A DNA stretch of 64,000 nucleotides, taken from contig NZ_BAABJW010000001.1 of NCBI RefSeq assembly GCF_039543505.1, positions 434,001 through 498,000 on the forward strand. Reading direction: 5' to 3'. The stretch's first letter is position 1, and each line of letters opens with the position of its first letter. The position numbers were made by a program, and so were the translations under genes. Shown here one piece after another: positions 61,494 to 64,000 of the stretch. Source of the stretch: Litoribaculum gwangyangense. Its GTDB lineage: Bacteria; Bacteroidota; Bacteroidia; Flavobacteriales; Flavobacteriaceae. The notes beneath the pieces are model-generated. The model saw only the letters and a list, made by a program, of their open reading frames with translations, made no database searches and was not told the origin of the DNA.

Positions 61494-62144
61494 ATGTTTC
61501 TTGAAAATACGGTAAATCATAAAGAACAATTTGGTTGGATTGAAGTTATCTGCGGCTCCATGTTTTCTGGAAAAACCGAAGAACTGATTCGAAGGTTAAA
61601 ACGCGCCCAATTTGCAAGACAGAAAGTTGAAATTTTTAAACCTACCATTGATGTGCGCTATAATGAAGATATGGTGGTATCTCATGATGCTAATGAAATT
61701 CGCTCTACACCGGTGCCTGCTGCAGCCAACATCCCTATTTTAGCTGATGGTTGTGATGTGGTTGGTATTGATGAAGCCCAGTTTTTTGATGATGAAATTG
61801 TACGAATTTGTAACGATTTAGCTAATAAAGGGGTTCGGGTAATTGTTGCTGGATTAGACATGGATTTTAAAGGCAACCCCTTTGGCCCCATGCCCAACCT
61901 GATGGCAACCGCCGAATATGTGACCAAAGTACACGCCGTTTGTACCAGAACTGGAAATTTGGCACAGTACAGTTACCGAAAAGCCAAAAGCGATAACTTA
62001 GTGCTATTAGGTGAGGTTGATGAATATGAACCCTTAAGTAGAGCCGCGTATTATAAAGCCATGATGCGCGATAAAGTTAGAAATATGAAGGTTAATGACC
62101 CACAGGAAGTTAGCCCTAAATCAACCAAAGACTCCAATGCCTAA
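61494..62144 (+). CDS. tdk: Thymidine kinase
   Basis: A 216-residue type II thymidine kinase that phosphorylates thymidine for salvage. The P-loop is GSMFSGKT (21-28) and the Walker B region is DEAQFF (93-98); LDMDFKGNPFGPM and YVTKVHAVC follow. The zinc-ribbon ligands of the lasso domain are mostly lost: of the usual CxxC and CxxH, only Cys150 remains, with Thr153, Ser182 and Ala185 in the other places. The start used, 6 bases after a TAAATTTA box, gives the usual N-terminus. It overlaps alr by 8 bases. Confidence 0.95.
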   Translation: MFLENTVNHKEQFGWIEVICGSMFSGKTEELIRRLKRAQFARQKVEIFKPTIDVRYNEDMVVSHDANEIRSTPVPAAANIPILADGCDVVGIDEAQFFDDEIVRICNDLANKGVRVIVAGLDMDFKGNPFGPMPNLMATAEYVTKVHAVCTRTGNLAQYSYRKAKSDNLVLLGEVDEYEPLSRAAYYKAMMRDKVRNMKVNDPQEVSPKSTKDSNA

Positions 62145-63243
62145 AGCACAAGAAACGGTTCTAGAAATTGATTTAAAAGCTCTAAAACATAATTTTGAAC
62201 ATCTTAAATCTAAATTAAAATCCAACACTAAATTTTTAGCGGTTGTTAAGGCTTTTGCTTATGGTAGCGATGCTATTGAAATTGCCAAATATCTTCAAGA
62301 GCTAAACGTGGATTATTTTGCTGTAGCCTATGTTAAGGAAGGTATTGCCCTAAGAAATGCTGGAGTGAAAACGCCTATTTTAGTGCTACACCCTCAAGCT
62401 GTGAATTTCAAAAATTTAATAGAATATTGTTTGGAACCTAGCCTTTACAGCTCAAAAATTTTTAACGAATTTATTGAAATTGCTACTAAGGAAAAACAAA
62501 CAAATTATCCTGTACATATTAAATTTAACACAGGCTTAAACCGTTTGGGGTTTTGGGAAAACGATGTGGATTACATCGCTTCAAAATTAAAAGGCACAAA
62601 TGCTATCAAAGTAAAATCCATCTTTTCCCATTTAGCTGCTAGTGAAGATTTGAATGAAAAAGTATTTACAGAAAATCAAATAGGAAACTTTATCTCAATT
62701 GCAGATAATGTCATTACAACATTAGGCTACAAACCCATGCTTCATATATGCAATACTTCTGGAATTTTAAACTATCCAGAAGCTCATTTAGATATGGTAA
62801 GAAGTGGTATTGGGTTATATGGGTTTGGAAATTCAGAAAAAGAAAACAAAAATTTAAAACCCATAGGAACTTTAAAAACCATTATATCCCAAATTCATAC
62901 TATAAAAAAAGGCGAGTCTGTGGGTTATAATCGCGCATTTAAAAGTGATGGCTTCTTAAAAACGGCAACCTTGCCTATTGGCCATGCTGATGGCATTGGA
63001 CGACAATACGGTAACGGCAAAGGTTTTGTGATGATTAATGGGAAAAAGGCCCCAATTATTGGAAATGTTTGCATGGACATGATTATGGTAAACATTACCC
63101 ATATTGATTGTAAAGAAGGTGATGAGGTTATTGTTTTTGGACCTGAAAGCACCGCCGAGTCTTTTGCCGAAACAGCCAACACAATCTCTTACGAGCTAAT
63201 TACCGCCATTTCTCAACGTGTAAAACGGCACTATATCAAGTAA
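62137..63243 (+). CDS. alr: Alanine racemase
   Basis: A 368-residue PLP-dependent racemase making D-alanine for peptidoglycan. The PLP lysine is Lys38 in VVKAFAYG (usually VVKANAYG) and the second base tyrosine lies in SVGYNRAF near residue 255. I choose the ATG at 62137 because it opens the fold directly (ETVLEIDLKALKHN); the frame also allows an ATG at 62095 that would overlap tdk by 50 bases. The tdk-alr-mscL-asd order fits flavobacterial synteny. Confidence 0.95.
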   Translation: MPKAQETVLEIDLKALKHNFEHLKSKLKSNTKFLAVVKAFAYGSDAIEIAKYLQELNVDYFAVAYVKEGIALRNAGVKTPILVLHPQAVNFKNLIEYCLEPSLYSSKIFNEFIEIATKEKQTNYPVHIKFNTGLNRLGFWENDVDYIASKLKGTNAIKVKSIFSHLAASEDLNEKVFTENQIGNFISIADNVITTLGYKPMLHICNTSGILNYPEAHLDMVRSGIGLYGFGNSEKENKNLKPIGTLKTIISQIHTIKKGESVGYNRAFKSDGFLKTATLPIGHADGIGRQYGNGKGFVMINGKKAPIIGNVCMDMIMVNITHIDCKEGDEVIVFGPESTAESFAETANTISYELITAISQRVKRHYIK

Positions 63244-63310
63244 AAAAAATTAACAAATGTTAAAGTTTTTAACTACTTTAGTATTTCACTAACTAAAAAT
63301 TTAATGTATT

Positions 63311-63712
63311 ATGTTAAAAGAGTTTAAAGAATTTGCAATGAAAGGCAACCTTGTCGACATTGCTGTTGCTTTTGTAATGGGTGCTGCTTTCAATAAAGTG
63401 GTAAGCTCATTTACTGGTGGCATTGTGTCCCCGCTTATTGGATTGATTTTCAAATCAGACTTCAAAGACCAAAAATGGATTATAACCGAAGGTGCTATAA
63501 ATGATGCTGGTGAAACAGTAGGAGAGGTAGCCGTCATGTGGGGTGATTTTTTAACAAATGTTATAGATTTCATCATTGTGGCTTTTGTTATGTTCATGAT
63601 TATTAAAGGTGTAAACAGCATGAAGAAAAAAGAAGAGCCGGCTCCTGAAGCTCCTAAAGGTCCATCGCAAGAAGACCTACTTGCTGAAATTAGAGATTTG
63701 TTAAAAAAATAA
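63311..63712 (+). CDS. mscL: Large-conductance mechanosensitive channel
   Basis: A 133-residue MscL, a pentameric inner membrane channel that releases solutes on osmotic downshock. It has the N-terminal amphipathic helix (LKEFKEFAMKGN), TM1 (VDIAVAFVMGAAFNKVV), a periplasmic loop, TM2 (about 80-99) and a charged C-terminal bundle. Its upstream region has the octamer TACTTTAG at 63274-63281, one mismatch from the -7 consensus. A terminator follows at 63751. Confidence 0.96.
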   Translation: MLKEFKEFAMKGNLVDIAVAFVMGAAFNKVVSSFTGGIVSPLIGLIFKSDFKDQKWIITEGAINDAGETVGEVAVMWGDFLTNVIDFIIVAFVMFMIIKGVNSMKKKEEPAPEAPKGPSQEDLLAEIRDLLKK

Positions 63713-63750
63713 CTTAGTGTTAAATATATAACCTAGTGTTATTTCTTGTT

Positions 63751-63787
63751 AAAAGACCTTGTTTTATAAAAATAAGGTCTTTTTTTA
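63751..63787 (+). terminator. Intrinsic terminator of mscL
   Basis: AAAGACCTT pairs with AAGGTCTTT around an AT-rich loop with possible inner pairing, and is followed by a seven-to-eight-T run. It is 38 bases past the mscL stop. Confidence 0.85.
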
Positions 63788-63822
63788 TTTAGATTTGCCT
63801 CAAATTAAAACTGAATTTAAAA

Positions 63823-64000
63823 ATGAAAGTAGCTGTTGTTGGTGCCACTGGTATGGTTGGCGAAGTAATGCTAAGAGTTTTGGCAGAACGTAATTTCCCT
63901 GTTACAGAATTAATCCCTGTAGCTTCTGAAAGATCTGTTGGGAAAACAATCTCGTATGAAGGAACTGATTATAAAGTGGTTGGATTGGAAACGGCAGTTT
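63823..64000 (+). CDS. asd: Aspartate-semialdehyde dehydrogenase (5' part only)
   Basis: The first 59 codons are inside the window; the right edge cuts the gene. The N-terminus MKVAVVGATGMVGEVMLRVL has the NADP-binding GATGMVG (7-13) of Asd, followed by PVASERSVGKTISY, typical of the family. Asd reduces aspartyl phosphate to the semialdehyde for lysine, threonine, methionine and cell-wall precursors. A TAGATTTG promoter element (63790-63797) lies 26 bases before the ATG. Confidence 0.93.
   Translation, partial: MKVAVVGATGMVGEVMLRVLAERNFPVTELIPVASERSVGKTISYEGTDYKVVGLETAV

Overview
The window is chromosomal DNA from a member of the Bacteroidota, almost certainly the family Flavobacteriaceae. 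The evidence is AT-rich DNA, type IX secretion sorting domains of both kinds (type A at 49052-49939, type B at 11265-13163), a SusC/SusD pair, many short lipoproteins with an SxC-type lipobox, a flavobacterial IPExxxVDY-family gene beside pyk, and several matches to the Bacteroidota promoter (TTG, then TAnnTTTG). I see no rRNA, no CRISPR array, no phage and no insertion sequence. Most of the window is ordinary core genome with a few accessory islands.

Layout. 1-4.2 kb (minus strand): a MoxR/Bat aerotolerance-type operon (moxR, DUF58, a two-TM protein, then batA cut by the window edge). 4.4-14.5 kb: scattered single genes, including a DUF4382 lipoprotein, an SDR oxidoreductase, an AlbA_2 protein, an antiquitin-type aldehyde dehydrogenase, a frame-disrupted isoaspartyl peptidase lipoprotein, a surface protein with eight 28-residue repeats, a YCII lipoprotein and a CYTH protein. 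14.5-25.7 kb: dinB, a membrane protein, the minus-strand acpP-fabF-rnc cluster followed by the IPExxxVDY gene and pyk, then plus-strand purN, RNase H, a PfkB kinase and a PurF-type amidotransferase.

25.7-26.2 kb is the only gap longer than 300 bases. It holds two copies of a roughly 70-nt element, each ending in an intrinsic terminator whose stem shows a compensatory base-pair change. The second copy has a near-perfect promoter. I read these as a duplicated small RNA gene. 26.2-37.3 kb: a DUF6090 protein, superoxide dismutase, an AddA-like helicase-nuclease, kbl, an OmpA-family protein, an AddB-like nuclease and an alpha/beta hydrolase.

37.3-50 kb is the main accessory island. A divergent, probably membrane-anchored regulator candidate faces a seven-gene run: SusC, SusD (SusD-like_2 type), SGNH hydrolase, SLC13 (DASS) carboxylate transporter, a lipoprotein with two lamin-tail-like domains, an alpha/beta-hydrolase esterase lipoprotein and a T9SS type A protein. 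One strong terminator closes the run. There is no glycoside hydrolase or polysaccharide lyase. The gene set suggests capture, ester cleavage and import of a carboxylate-bearing substrate rather than a standard glycan. 

50-64 kb returns to core genes: tRNA-Ala(GGC), a universal stress protein, a GNAT acetyltransferase, a MATE transporter, a 25-residue membrane peptide, a 2OG-Fe(II) oxygenase, queD-like, lpxH-like, an MFS transporter, recJ, OsmC, a carboxymuconolactone decarboxylase-family protein, a MORN-type lipoprotein, rsmI, tdk, alr, mscL and the start of asd.
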